Assembly (NCBI GenBank): GCA_949361645.1
Contig: OX442416.1
Location: 11,351,869 to 11,415,868, forward strand
Origin: Spongilla lacustris
Lineage: Eukaryota > Porifera > Demospongiae > Spongillida > Spongillidae
DNA: 64,000 nucleotides
Direction: 5' to 3'
In this document: piece by piece, positions 32,157 to 43,362 of the stretch
Position numbering within the stretch: position 1 is the first letter of the stretch
Layout of the letters: every line of letters begins with the position of its first letter
Made by a program: the position numbers and the translations under genes
Notes under the pieces: model-generated
What the model was told of the DNA's origin: nothing
What the model saw: the letters and a program-made list of their open reading frames with translations, nothing else
Database searches by the model: none

Positions 32157-32954
32157 AAGGTAATAGGGAAATTGAAACTGGCTAACCTGGTAAGGAACAA
32201 TTCGGTATGCTAGAATTGAACGCGCATTAAATCCCACAGTATTGATTTCCGGCATACATGTACATGTATTTACATTTATTGCTCCGGGCATGTGAAAACA
32301 TAAAATATTAATATCCATAATTTCATTATCTAGTTATACATTTATATCGGAATATTCATAACAAAATTGTGGTCTCCCACCAAATAAATACTATACGAGA
32401 TGCACGATCCACTAATTATATGGCTGCGCTAAGTACAGGCTTCAAGAAATACCAAAAATCTGCTAATGGACTCCATGCTGTGGAATGAGTTGATTTAAAC
32501 TTGTGACAAGCAGACTGATTTAACTTGAAGCCATTTTGTAGGTAAAATAATTAGTGCTATTTCAATGCGGATGGAAGGTTAGGAACAGATCGCAAATTTT
32601 GGAACCTCACTTTGTATATAATAATTCCTTACTATGTACTCAGACCTTGTATAATGCTTATATTAATTCCACTCTTACATGTAATGTGATGCCGTACATG
32701 CAGCCTGATGCAGGATATGCATTTCATATCCTGAAAACAGGATGCTGAAAAGGTCATTGCATGTTTCCATGGTTGCATCATCGATGATCCACATATCCAC
32801 GACTTTAGCAAGTTGATTGTATATTAAGCATATTCACACGGGAATTCAATGTTTGACAACGCCCACGTATACGGTGATGTTTACAACACTGCGGGTGCTT
32901 CACGCAGTACTTAGGCCTGAGCATTTCTCTAAACACATGTACGTGCGTGTACTG
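32157..32954. repeat. Upstream flank of array copy 1 (unit repeat)
   Basis: Shared with the other units. Landmarks are ACTATACGAGATGC, CTGAAAACAGGATGCTGAAA, GTTGCATCATCGATGATCC, and CTGCGGGTGCTTCACGCAG. No gene is recognised. Confidence 0.75.
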
Positions 32955-34564
32955 TCATGGCTGATTTGGTCCTATCCTGAAATGATCCTAGGACCATTTC
33001 AGGCAGCTCGTTTTGGTCCTACGGACTAAAACAGGCTCTGCCTGAGACCATTTCAGGCTGCCTGATTAGGTCCTACGCTGCTCATTTAGGTCCTATACGT
33101 CGATATCGTTATACTGACAAATAAATTCTATACTGCTATGGGAGTTTAAAAGCACGATTGACGATGAACAAATTAATGCGGATACATGCATATAAATAAA
33201 CATGCACACACAAATTCATGTTCTTACAAACATTACAAAGCGGAGCACACACGACAAAACCATTTCCCTGTCTTCGAGAACACATGCAGATGCTGGAATT
33301 GCTTCACCCTCGCTATGCCACTGAGTACATATAAGGTCATTGCATGCATGAGCCTTCTTATCTTTAGGCTCCATGGCTCCAGATCCAGAATAGAGAGATA
33401 GCTCAAACAAGCCTGATCATATAATTATACATATCATGTAATAACCTACTCAGTTGAACTTGCTGAAAAGAAATATAGATGCTACAAATGCAATGCTATA
33501 AATCATGCAGTGTTATATAATCCAGTTGTCCTTAACCGATTGACTGAAAGACGATTGTCTATTTGCTGCTTGACCTCTTGGCTTAGATCAGTATGCCCCA
33601 TATGATACCATACACAGATACATGTACATGTACCTCTCCTAGTCTGGGTACCCAACTGTTCGGTTGGTCCCCATGCAGACTTGAACACAATATTGGCTAT
33701 ATCATTACTGATTCATGCATGCAGTGATTCCCGGATACATTCAAATTTGTACAAACCTTCCTCAAATTGCATGTTTGGTGCTAATAAAATGTTCTGAAGT
33801 CCACCAATGGTGCTATTTCTGGCCTACAAAAACGTCTATGCAGCATTGTATACATGTATATCACAATATATTATCTCTGGTGCATGTACATGTACATGCA
33901 TGTAGCTATTTTTATTAAATGTTTGGCAAAGTGGCTTTGCAAATTGCACTGCTCAATGCACATGCATAAAAGACCAATTATAACAATGCGGGGGCATCGA
34001 TCGCTATATTCCGAGAGATCTATATGTCATGCACCTGCGCCGATCATTCTGGCTCGCACTAGGCACAAAATAAACGACTTTAGTTTTTATCTTCATGTAC
34101 CTCGTTCATCCCTTTCGTCTTCTTTTTCATGCCGTACACAGTTATCCGCTTTCCTTCTTATGGACCTTTTGTTGTTCAACGTACTTTGATATCCTTCGGG
34201 GTACCTTTTCCATTATGAACTTTGTAGTTGTAAGCTTGCTCAACTGATTAGATCATCTTCTGACTCCGATTTGCTAGACTTATAATGTACCACGATGCTA
34301 TACCAGAGTAGCAAAAGAACACGCACCCCTAGGTCAGTACTGCTACAACACGACTGCTGCATACACTAACAATAAGGTTCTCATGCAGGCTGTTCTCAGG
34401 GCTCTCTCTATTCAGGATAAAGTTAACACTTGTAGATCTTCACACTTGGATAGGACCAAAAAAGGTCATGTGGGACCAAATCACGCGCTATATCTCGGTC
34501 CACTTCCGGTTGCCTATTTTGGTCCGGCCGGACCAAAATTAGACGCGGACCGAAATAATCGTGA
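32955..34564. mobile_element. 1.6-kb insertion with GGTCC-rich ends
   Basis: Relative to other units (GTACACTGG|CAATGGTGCTG) an extra segment begins TCATGGCTGATTTGGTCC and ends GGACCGAAATAATCGTGA, imperfect 18-bp TIRs (12 of 18 match). Both ends carry clusters of GGTCC/GGACC motifs: TAGGTCCTA and GACCATTTCAGGC repeats at 32968-33100, and TTGGTCC/GGACCAAA repeats at 34450-34560. The interior has no recognisable protein. A target duplication is not evident. It is probably a non-autonomous TIR element. Confidence 0.55.
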
Positions 34565-34990
34565 GGCAATGGTGCTGTGTGTGTATTTGCAGCGCTACAT
34601 GTAGTGGCTATGTGTGTAACTGTCAGCCTTCAGTGGTGCAGCTGCAGAAGATTGAGAGGACCTCATTGGCTCATTAATAACCATAGCTGATGAATAATAC
34701 CATCGCTATTTACTAACCATAGCTGATTAATAACCATAGCTCAATAATAACCGTAGCTCATTAAAATATGTATATTAAATTGATATGGTATATAAACATA
34801 AAATACATAAAATACATAAAATACATAAAATACATAAAATACATAAAATACATATATGAAATACAAACCATACCATTAATACATAGCTCATTAATAACCA
34901 CAGCTCATTAATGATACTAATACCATAGCTCATTAATTACCTACGATAACCAATGTCATAGCTCATTAATAATACACTTTTACCACATCT
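34565..34990. repeat. Unit tail with AT-rich minisatellite
   Basis: Begins with the shared GCAATGGTGCTGTGTGTG and TCAGCCTTCAGTGGTGCAG, then an array of imperfect CATTAATAACCATAGCT units, including six ATAAAATAC repeats at about 34798-34855. The same array type ends the units at 48171-48690 and 63575-63960. Confidence 0.8.
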
Positions 34991-34992
34991 GT

Positions 34993-35234
34993 GTGTGTGT
35001 GCGTGTGTATGTGCGTGTGCGTGTGCGTGTGCGTGTGCGTGTGCGTGTGCGTGTGCGTGTGCGTGTGCGTGTGCGTGTGCGTGTGCGTGTGCGTGTGCGT
35101 GTGCGTGTGCGTGTGCGTGTGCGTGTGCGTGTGCGTGTGCGTGTGCGTGTGCGTGTGCGTGTGCGTGTGCGTGTGCGTGTGCGTGTGCGTGTGCGTGTGC
35201 GTGTGAGTGTGCGTGTTTTTTCTGTGTGTGTGTA
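34993..35234. repeat. (GTGTGC)n microsatellite
   Basis: About 36 tandem GTGTGC hexamers with minor variation at the ends. Every frame is open, which yields spurious CV, RV and CA/HA repeat proteins. Confidence 0.97.
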
Positions 35235-35875
35235 AAGTGCGTAAGCACATATTTGGGGCGTTCGAATCCTGGTGAGGTTGACTGTTTGTCCTTTTTCTTT
35301 TTAGCAGGAAGTGCAATTCTATCGAATTAAGGATGTTATACGGGTAATTTAAGCCGGTAGCTGTTGCACTTATTTACTAGAATAGGCGCGCAATGATTAC
35401 GTATACTTTATACATGCATGCGTAAACAGCTGTTACTAGTTTGCAGTTAGACATTATACTGAATTGACGTTGCCAGACGTATACACGCGTAAAGTGAGTG
35501 CAACTGCTTCAAAAGGGACAATGTGGAGGACTACATAGGTAAAGGGATTAATTAAGAACAGGCCAATTCCATAACATGGTAAATTAACAGATATTATCGG
35601 TGCAATGACACACCTGTCTGTATATATGAGAAGGTTGTGCCCATTGCTGCTCGGGCAATGCGCATATAATGCCCAGCTAATGTGCAGAACCGTATAGCAA
35701 TAAGAGTTATAGGACTAATAGGTTTTTATCTGTATCTGCTCCAGAGGGAGATGATTTGTACATGCATGTATATATCAATTTCCTATAGATCATAGCGCAT
35801 GCAAACAGGTGAATACATTTGTGTAAGTATATAAGTACGGTGTGAGGTAAGTTAACATTTTGTGGTTATTAACGT
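35235..35875. other. Spacer between array units 1 and 2
   Basis: No gene or repeat recognised. Confidence 0.4.
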
Positions 35876-36413
35876 TAATATTTGAATCTGGAGCACAAAA
35901 AAGAAGCAAAAGTTAGTCTACAACTGAGCAGACGGCAGTGGAAAATAGGACGCACATGTAAAGCAGTGGTTCTGTGACAATCATCAGGGCAAGGCAATCA
36001 TTTAATTTATACACAATGCATGCATGTGCATGTGTTTTTTTTTTTTTTCTAACAACTCATTATATTCCAAATCAGAATTGCATGTCTCACAGGCATGAAA
36101 ACCACTAAATACGATATGCACTTTTTTTTTAATGCATACGCGATTGAATGGCGAGAGCTGCATACTACTTCACTGTGTACTTGTGAGCTTACATGTTGTG
36201 TGTAAGATTGTAGGAATTCATTAAGTTTAATCTGATTATGACCATCTTGGAGTGTAATAGACTATTAACAGCAATGCAGACGCGAGCAACTAATTTCCTC
36301 ATCTACGTAGACGTATTCATCCATTTACACCTTAACCTACATACCGATAGGATTAAAACGAAAGTATTAATAATATTTTATAAATCATAACTGACAATTT
36401 TATCATTAATGTT
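35876..36413. repeat. Downstream flank of array copy 2 (truncated)
   Basis: 35884-35992 is a dispersed repeat shared with 27857-27973. From about 36007 (ACACAATGCATGCATGTG) the sequence matches the flanks of the other copies. The outer part of the flank and the hairpin MITE are missing here. Confidence 0.65.
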
Positions 36414-37046
36414 CTATTGCCATAGTGTCTGACATGTGTTATTGATGTACTTCTGGATGTTATCACTGTAGCCATGGAGATTGGCACTGATCCAATCAGT
36501 ACATGAGTAACTTGTTTGGGGGAAGGTTTCCTTGAGCATAGAATAAAGCATATTCTGAATTTCGCCCATCACATCTGCTTTTCTGCAGTAAGCAGACTAA
36601 TCGTCACACGAAAATGATTGACCAAGGAAGATGTAGCAGGTAGTAAATAAACACGCATCATAATTATCTTGCTATTTACCCATGAGCAGGAGTTATTAAT
36701 AATGGCTTCCTTCATTACAAACAGAACATCAAAATCTGTTGTGTTTTCACGTGACCATGGATAGTTCTTCAAGAGACACGCAGAGACAAGCACAGTGTGC
36801 GCCGCATTGGTGATATTTGGCAACTGCAAGCAATGAAACAAATTTAGCATTAACAATGGAGATCTTAAGCGTAAGAATGATTTATCCTACCATCAATTTG
36901 CTAATTACTTCTCCGAAAAAAATAACACCTCCATAGAGAGTTGTAAGTTTACTGTCGTCTGAGCTCTGTCGTTTAATAGGAGCTTCTACTGTTATAGTAG
37001 CGATGGAGAGTACCAGCATTAAACCGAAGAGTGTGATTAATGCCAT
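36414..37046 (-). pseudogene. Secreted 6-Cys protein, array copy 2 (broken)
   Basis: Exon 1 (36891-37046) and exon 2 (36680-36823) are intact and give the same signal peptide, KR site (VEAPIKRQSSDD) and first two cysteines as the other copies. In exon 3 about 12 bp spanning the CGCAG splice acceptor have been lost relative to copy 4, and the fourth conserved codon after SFSCDD is TAG (36597-36599) in place of TTG. The rest of exon 3 is still readable to the normal end. Two independent lesions make this a young pseudogene. Confidence 0.8.
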
Positions 37047-37084
37047 TATCAAAGTATTCAATAAAACATTAACGCTTGAGGGCT

Positions 37085-37100
37085 GTTTATATATATATAA
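37085..37100 (-). promoter_or_regulatory. TATA-like box, array copy 2
   Basis: TATATATATAAACAG (minus strand), about 40 bp upstream of the exon-1 ATG. The TA run is expanded relative to other copies. Confidence 0.45.
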
Positions 37101-37247
37101 CGATAAAGCCTGGTAATTGAACATTTCGGTATGCTAGAATTGAACGCGCATTAAATCCCACATTTCCGGCATAAATGTATTTAGTGCTCCAATCGGAGAC
37201 TTGATTTTCTGCGCAAAAATTCATCGCAAATCTTTGCTCTAAGAGCC

Positions 37248-38634
37248 GTGGTCTGCTTTCCAGGTTGCAGCAGATTGGTCCCAAAGACCCCCAGGTTGCT
37301 TATTTGTTGCTACGCTTCTGTGGTAGCTTCTGCAAATTGGTACACCTGGCCAGATCAACTCCTCCCTCCCTGCATGGTGGCTGAAGCTCTAAGCTTATTT
37401 GACTCGGACATTCGGCGCTGCTTCACGGAATGCACTAGTGTGGATGTCTCAGACGTTGCCTGGCACCAGGCACAGCTGAGTCCTAGTAGAAGAGGCCTGG
37501 GTCTTCGCAGTCTTTACCACCATTCAAGTGCTTGTTTTATCGCGTCCATTAGTCAGTCAGGAATCGCCCTGAGAGCGAACAACCATTTGGAGCAGTCCAT
37601 CGATGACCTCAACCATATCATTGGGGACTCCGATGCTGTAAGTGTCCAGGACATCCTTGATGCCCCACCACGCCAGAGGATCTTCAGTTGTCATCCAAGA
37701 TTGAGGACCAGCAGCTGAGGATGTTGTTTGACCTGGCGTCATCACCTGCACAGCGTGCCCGTCTCATCCCCCCATGCTTCAGCTTGGCTCTCAGTCATGC
37801 CCACACCCCAGCTCAACTTGCACCTGGAGCCGCCTGAATTCCAGGTAGCTCTTAAATGGTGGCTAGGAGTGGACACCTCCCAAAACGCCCGTTGTTCCCT
37901 CTGTCCTTCACATGCCTTCAGGGGTGGATCCAGGAATTTGGGAAGGGGGGGGGGGGGGGGGGACACAAATAGAGGCGCCGCCCCGGGGAGGGTGCGGGAG
38001 GGGGGCACCCCTCCCGCCCAGCTAGGGGGCATGGGGGAGCGCTGTATTCTCCCTCATCGGGGTCTGGGGCGGAGCCCCAGAAGCCAACGCGTTTTGCGTT
38101 GAAAAGCTCCGAAAACTACGCAAAAAAGCAGGCCTGTTAAATGGTAGCTATATTGTTTATATGTGTGCAATGCATGTATTTTTTTCAGAAGAAATACACT
38201 GCCTAAGTATGAGTTTATAGCGTTCGTACATTTAAAAAATAACTACTAAAATTTGTGGGCCAAAAAGTATAGCCCAGCTTTTATATGCGATGCGATGCGC
38301 CAATCTTTTAAATGTTTTTAGTATATACTGATCTCCGCTTCTTTTGAATACGCACGTTTGCAAATATAATCGTAATCATACTTTATTATTGGCCCTTCCA
38401 GCTAACCGCGGCACTGTTTCGTGTGGTTATAAATCACACGCGGTACGCAAAATACATTCGTGAATATTTAATTAGTCGTCCGGAAGAGGATAACGTACCC
38501 TTGGTGCCCCCCCCTCCCCCCAGATCCGCCCCTGTCAGTACATGTATCCGCGCTGTAGCTAACCGCGGCACTGTTTCGTGCGGTTATAAATCACACGCAA
38601 TACACTAATGAATATTTAATGAGTCGTCCGGAAA

Positions 38635-38665
<31 letters not shown>

Positions 38666-39150
38666 GGCACGTGCCCCTGATGCCCCCCCCCCCCCCCCCC
38701 CCCCCCCCCTAGATCCACCCCTGGCCTTAGATCCCCTGGGTCATCACGCTCTCACGTGTAAAAGTGGTGCATGGTGATCTAATTGTAAGGCACAATGCTC
38801 TGCGCGACACATTTTGGGAATCTTGCAAGCTGGCATGTATCGGGGGTCAACTTGAAGCAGGCAGTAGCCTAGACGAAGAGGGTAGGCAAACTCGCCCAGC
38901 AGACATCCTGGTCCAGAACTGGGAGTTCGGCAAACCCCGGCAGCATTGGATTTCACCGTCACATCACCGCTAAATCCCACTACTTTAAATGAAGCGAGTG
39001 TGACTGCTGGATCCGCTGCGTCGGCTGCTGAAGCCCGCAAGCATGCCACCAACGATGCAAAATGCAACCGTTTGGGCTGGATCTGCATCCCTTTAGCCGT
39101 GGAGACGTACGGGTGTTGGGGGAGACGAAGCCATTAAGTGTCTTGACAGA
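37248..39150 (+). pseudogene. LINE ORF2 C-terminal remnant
   Basis: Before the nested MITE the frame 37248-37718 reads AWHQAQLSPSRRGLGLRSL, the 'WxQAxLPxxxGGLGLR' segment that follows LINE reverse transcriptases, and FQVALKWWLGVDTS in a second frame. After it, frames at 38760-39130 read VHGDLIVRHNALRDTF, RPADILVQNWEFGKP, FTVTSPLNPTTLNEASVT and WICIPLAVETYGCWG. This C-terminal module is repeated in invertebrate LINE proteins. Frame changes near 37715 and 38975 break it. A related fragment lies at 59641-59960. Confidence 0.6.
37919..38723. mobile_element. hAT-like MITE nested in the LINE (5-bp target duplication)
   Basis: An 805-bp element with ends CAGGGGTGGATCCAGG / AGATCCACCCCTG, flanked by GCCTT (37914-37918 and 38724-38728). 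Inside, a segment of about 150 bp (CTAACCGCGGCACTGTTTCGTG...AATATTTAAT) is tandemly duplicated with its own internal AGATCCGCCCCTG end (38521-38533). Long G and C tracts lie at 37946-37962, 38636-38664 and 38685-38709. Confidence 0.7.
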
Positions 39151-39284
39151 CTCGCTGCACGTATCGCTCCTCGCACGGCTCGTGTCCTAATAAGGTTTAT
39201 CTTGTTTATGTTATACATGTATGTAAATTATACATTACAATACAAAAAAAAAACAAAAAACAAAAACAAAAAAAAAAAACAAAC

Positions 39285-40317
39285 GAACATAAAAAATATA
39301 AATATCCATAATTTTATTATCTAGTTATACATTTATATCGAAATTTTCATTAAAAAATGATGGTCTCCCAAATAAATTCTAATTATTAATGTTAAATTTG
39401 GCTGCGCTAAGTACAGGCTTCAACCATAAATCTGCTAATGGACTCGATGCTGTGGAATGAGTTGATTTAAACTTGTGACTAGCAGACTGAATTAATTTGA
39501 AGTCATTTTGTAGGTAAAATATTCAATGCGGATGGAAAATTAGGAACAGATCGCAAATATAATATCCTAATTATGGAACCTCACAATGTATATTATAATT
39601 CCTTTCTATGTACTCAGAGCTTGTATAATGCTTATATTGATTCCACTCTTACATGCAGCCTGATGCAGGACATGCATTTCATATCCTGAAAACAGGACAG
39701 GATGCTGAAAATGGCATTGCATGTTTCCATGGTTGCATCATCGATGATCCACATATCCACGACGATAATCACTTTAGCCGGTTAATTGTACATGTATATA
39801 GTAAGTACTAACCACGTATATTCTCACGGGAATTCAACTTTTGACACCGCCCACGTTTACGGAGAATGATGTTTACAACACTGCGGGTGCTTCACGCAGC
39901 ACTTAGGCATGAGCATTCCTCTAAACACATGTACGTGCCCATGTACACCGGAAATAGTGCTGTGTGTCAGTGTGTGTATTTGCAGCGTTACTTGTAGTGG
40001 CTATGTGTGTAATTGTTATTGTCAGCCTTCAGTGGTGCAGCTGCAGATAATTGAGAGGACCTCCAAGGACAGGAAGTCTGTGGATGTGAGCCCTCCTCAT
40101 GATAATGGTTTGAAAGTTTCTAAACCCACCCAAAAGCTACTTTTAACGTATTCCTATTCCTTTGAACTTCGTTGCTAAATAAGTTAATATTAATGCACGA
40201 TGATTAACCGTAGTCGTAGAGTACGTGCACTAAGCCCTGCCCTTCTCCCCGGCCCACAATAAAGAATGGCTCGTGTTTGAAGGAGCGCATTGTTGTAATC
40301 TCGAGCGCTGCTGTGCG
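39285..40317. repeat. Unit flank between array copies 2 and 3
   Basis: Matches the upstream flank of the other copies (TGCTGTGGAATGAGTTGATT, ATCGATGATCCACATATCC, GTCAGCCTTCAGTGGTGCAG), then passes directly into the downstream flank of copy 3 (CATGATAATGGTTTGAAAG at 40098). The AT minisatellite is absent at this junction. Confidence 0.75.
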
Positions 40318-40372
40318 CTAGTCTGACGTAGCCACACCCTCGCGTATCGAGGGTGTGGCTACGTCAGACTAG
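40318..40372. mobile_element. Hairpin MITE, site 1
   Basis: A 25-bp perfect stem (CTAGTCTGACGTAGCCACAC.. with its complement ending in GTCAGACTAG) around a 5-base CGTAT centre. The flanking GCGCGC sequence extends the pairing imperfectly. The same hairpin occurs at 43311, 53957 and 62871, always at the same place in the array unit. Confidence 0.8.
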
Positions 40373-41430
40373 CTGCGCGCCGTTCTTCAAATTCTTGTTA
40401 GAGTACAATTACTTCCAGAAATGTTGAAACAGGTACGCGCTAGCGTTCATGCATGATAAAGATTGTTTTTAAAGACACAAGCCTCTTTATAGGCGGGGGC
40501 GGAAGGGGTGAAGTAGTATATACAGACGGCAACTACAAAACCGCAGCAAGTTGGAATGTCAAGTACTGTTAGTAGTAGCCAAGGACCATAGGCACATGTT
40601 ACTATAAATAAATATTATAGGCCAAGGTATGCCGCCTAATTAAATCGCTAAACACTGTTACCATTTAAACTGCATGCATTGTACATCATATAACTTTTAA
40701 TGCATGAGTGATTAACTTTCGAGATTCAGGCCGCGGCACAGGAAAAAATGCGTGAAATCATAATTCTGCGTGTACCAAATTGACTGTTTTGGCATTGGAA
40801 ATACTCCCTCCCATGCAGACCATGCACCAATCCTCAGCCCCAAGCTGCATGCGCATGGCACCATGGAGCAGCTGAAAATAGTCATTGACTTCTTTGTTAG
40901 AAGACCTCATAGCTTCTGAGGCCAGGCTCTAGTAGACTAAGTGATGACCCTTGCTCCATTTCAGCTGCTTTATTAACCTGCATAAGACCTACTGGATGAT
41001 ACCAAAGCCTCAATTAACCTACTAACAAATCGTGGGATTCAGGAAATATAGTTATACACAATGCATGCATGTGCATGTGTTTTTTCTAACAACTCGTTAT
41101 TCCAAATCAGATTTGCATGTCTCACAGAGCTGATCTTATATGTAAGCATGAAAACCGCCAAATACGAAATCCACTTCTTTTTTCATGCATGCGCGATTGA
41201 ATGGCGGCGATAGCTGCATACTACTTCACTGTGTGTACACTTACATGTTGTGTGTAAGATTGTAGGAATTCATTAAGTTTAATTTTGACCATCTTTGAGT
41301 GTAATATACTATCAGTTAACAGCAGTGCAGAAACGAGCAACTAATTTCCTTAACCTACATACCGATAGGATAAAACGAAAGTATTAATAATATTTTATAA
41401 ATCCTAACTGACAATTTTATCATTAATGTT
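40373..41430. repeat. Downstream flank of array copy 3 (unit repeat)
   Basis: Shared with copies 4 and 5. Landmarks are GCGCCGTTCTTCAAATTC, GGCGGGGGCGGAAGGGGTGA, AACCGCAGCAAG, CTTCTGAGGCCAGGCT and GTGGGATTCAGGA. No gene is recognised. Confidence 0.75.
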
Positions 41431-42079
41431 CTATTGCCATTGAGTCTGACATGTGTTATTGATGTAGTTCTGGATGTTATCACTGTAGCCATGGAGATTG
41501 GCATTGATCCAATCAGTACATGAGTAACTTGTTTGGGGGAAGGTTTCCTTGAGCGTAGAATAAAGCATATTCTGAATTTTGCCCATCACATCGGCTTCTC
41601 TGCAGTAAGCAGACAAATCATCACACGAAAACGATTGACCAAGGGACGATGATAGCTGCGATGTAGAAAATAGTAGTAAATAAACACGCATTATAATTAT
41701 CTTGCTATTTACCCATGAGCAGGAGTTATTCATAATGGCTTCCTTCATTGCAAACAGAACATCAGAATCTGTTGTGTTTTCACGTGACCATGGATAGTTC
41801 TTCAAGAGACACGCAGAGACAAGCACAGTGTGCGCCGCATTGGTGATATTTGGCAACTGCAAGCAATGAAACAAATTTAGCATTAACAGTGGAGATCTTA
41901 AGTGTAAGAATGATTTATCCTACCTTCAATTTGCTAATTACTTCTCCGAAAAAAATAACACCTCCATAGAGAGTTGTAAGTGTACTGTCGTCTGAGCTCT
42001 GTCGTTTAATAGGAGCTCCTACTGTTATAGTAGCGATGGAGAGTACCAGCATTATACCGAAGAGTGTGATTAATGCCAT
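41431..42079 (-). CDS. Secreted 6-Cys protein, array copy 3
   Basis: Exons 41924-42079, 41713-41856 and 41431-41655; introns 67 and 57 bp; product 174 residues. The signal peptide is followed by APIKRQSSDDSTL, so cleavage after KR would expose an N-terminal Gln that could become pyroglutamate. Six cysteines and four sequons are at the same positions as in copy 1. Differences from copy 1 are scattered substitutions (for example CREADVMGK, SLGQSFS). The second intron is a multiple of three without an in-frame stop, so retention would add 19 residues (VNSKIIIMRVYLLLFSTSQ); copy 1 argues that it is spliced. Confidence 0.8.
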
Positions 42080-42117
42080 TTCAAAGTATTCGATAAAACA
42101 TTAAGGCTTGAGGGATG

Positions 42118-42127
42118 TTTATATATG
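42118..42127 (-). promoter_or_regulatory. TATA-like box, array copy 3
   Basis: CATATATAAA (minus strand) 40-48 bp upstream of the ATG at 42079, same position as in the sister copies. Confidence 0.5.
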
Positions 42128-43310
42128 AAGATAATAGGGAAATTGAAACTGGATAATGGTAAGGAACAATTCTGTATGCTAGAATTGAACGCGCGTTAAT
42201 CCCGCGGTGTTGATTTCCGGCATTCATGTATTTACATTTAATGCTCCGGGCATGCGAAAACATTAAATATTAACATCTATAATTTCGTTATCTACATGTA
42301 CATGTAGTTACACATCCGTATCGGAATATTCATAATAAAATTGTGGTCTACCAAATAAATACTATACGAGATGCGCGATCCACTAATTAATGTTAAATAT
42401 GGCTGCACTAAGTACAGGCTTCAAGAAATACCAAATATCTGCTAATGGACTCGATGCTGTGGAATGAGTTGATTTAAACTTGTGACAAGCAGACTGATTT
42501 AATTTGAAGTCATTTTGTAGGTACAATGATTAGTGCTATTTCAATGCGGATGGAAGGTTAGGAACAGATCGCAGATATAAAATCGTAGTTTTGGAACCTC
42601 AGAATGTATATAATTATTCCTTTCTATGTACTCAGAGCTTGTATAATGCTTATATTGATTCCACTCTTACATGTAATCATTTAATGTGATGCCGTACATG
42701 CAGCATATCCTGAAAACTGGATGCTGAAAATGGCATTGCATGTTTCCATGGTCGCATCATCGAAGATCCACATATCCACAACGATAATCACTTTAGCCGG
42801 TTAATTGTATATAGTAAGACTAAGTACTTATTCTCACAGGAATTCAACGTTTGACACCGCCCACGTATACGGGGATGTTTACAACACTGCGAGTGCTTCA
42901 CGCAGCACTTAGGTCTGAGCATTCCTCTAAACACATGTACGTGCGCATGTACACCGGAAATGGTGCTGTGTGTGTATTTGCAGCGGTACTTGTAGTAGGC
43001 TATGTGTGTAATTGTCAGCCTTCAGTGGTGCAGCTGTAGAAGATTGAGAGGACCTCCAAGGACAAGAAGATTTGGATGTGAGCCCTCCTCATGATAATGG
43101 TTTGAAAGTTTCTAAACCCACCAAAAGCTACTTTTAACGTATTCCTATTCCTTTGAACTTCGAATGTTGCTACAAAAGTTAATTTTATTGCACGATGATT
43201 AACCGTAGTCGTATAGAGTACGTGCACTAAGCCCCGCCCTTCTCCCCCACAAAAAAGAATGGCTCGTGTTTGAACGAGCGCATTGTTGTAGTCTCGAGCG
43301 CTGCTGCGCG
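42128..43310. repeat. Upstream flank of array copy 3 (unit repeat)
   Basis: Same landmark order as 39285-40317, ending with CGAGCGCTGCTGCGCG before the hairpin MITE. No gene is recognised. Confidence 0.75.
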
Positions 43311-43362
43311 CTAGTCTGACGTAGCCACACCCTCGCGCTTTGAGGGTGTGGCTACGTCAGAC
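43311..43362. mobile_element. Hairpin MITE, site 2, split by a transposon
   Basis: The stem CTAGTCTGACGTAGCCACAC ... GGCTACGTCAGAC is present, but the element at 43363-45547 has inserted into its last bases. The displaced end (GTCAGACTAGCTGCGCGCC) continues at 45548. Confidence 0.8.

Larger units (their letters stand above)
37187..39284 (+). mobile_element. 5'-truncated LINE insertion with poly(A)-rich tail
   Basis: The unit sequence is interrupted after TATTTAGTGCTCC and resumes at about 39285. The insert carries the C-terminal half of a non-LTR retrotransposon ORF on the plus strand and ends with an A-rich tail (39243-39283, AAAAAAAAAACAAAAAACAA), as expected for target-primed insertion. 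A hAT-like MITE is nested inside (37919-38723). I could not define a target duplication. Confidence 0.7.

Noticed and set aside
35250..35285. tRNA-like T-arm (GTTCGAATCCTGG)
   Set aside because: No matching anticodon arm, acceptor stem or D-arm could be folded around it.
34937..35330. Long open frames (HA, HT, CV, RV repeats) on both strands
   Set aside because: They are translations of the (GTGTGC)n microsatellite, open in all frames, with no flanking coding sequence.
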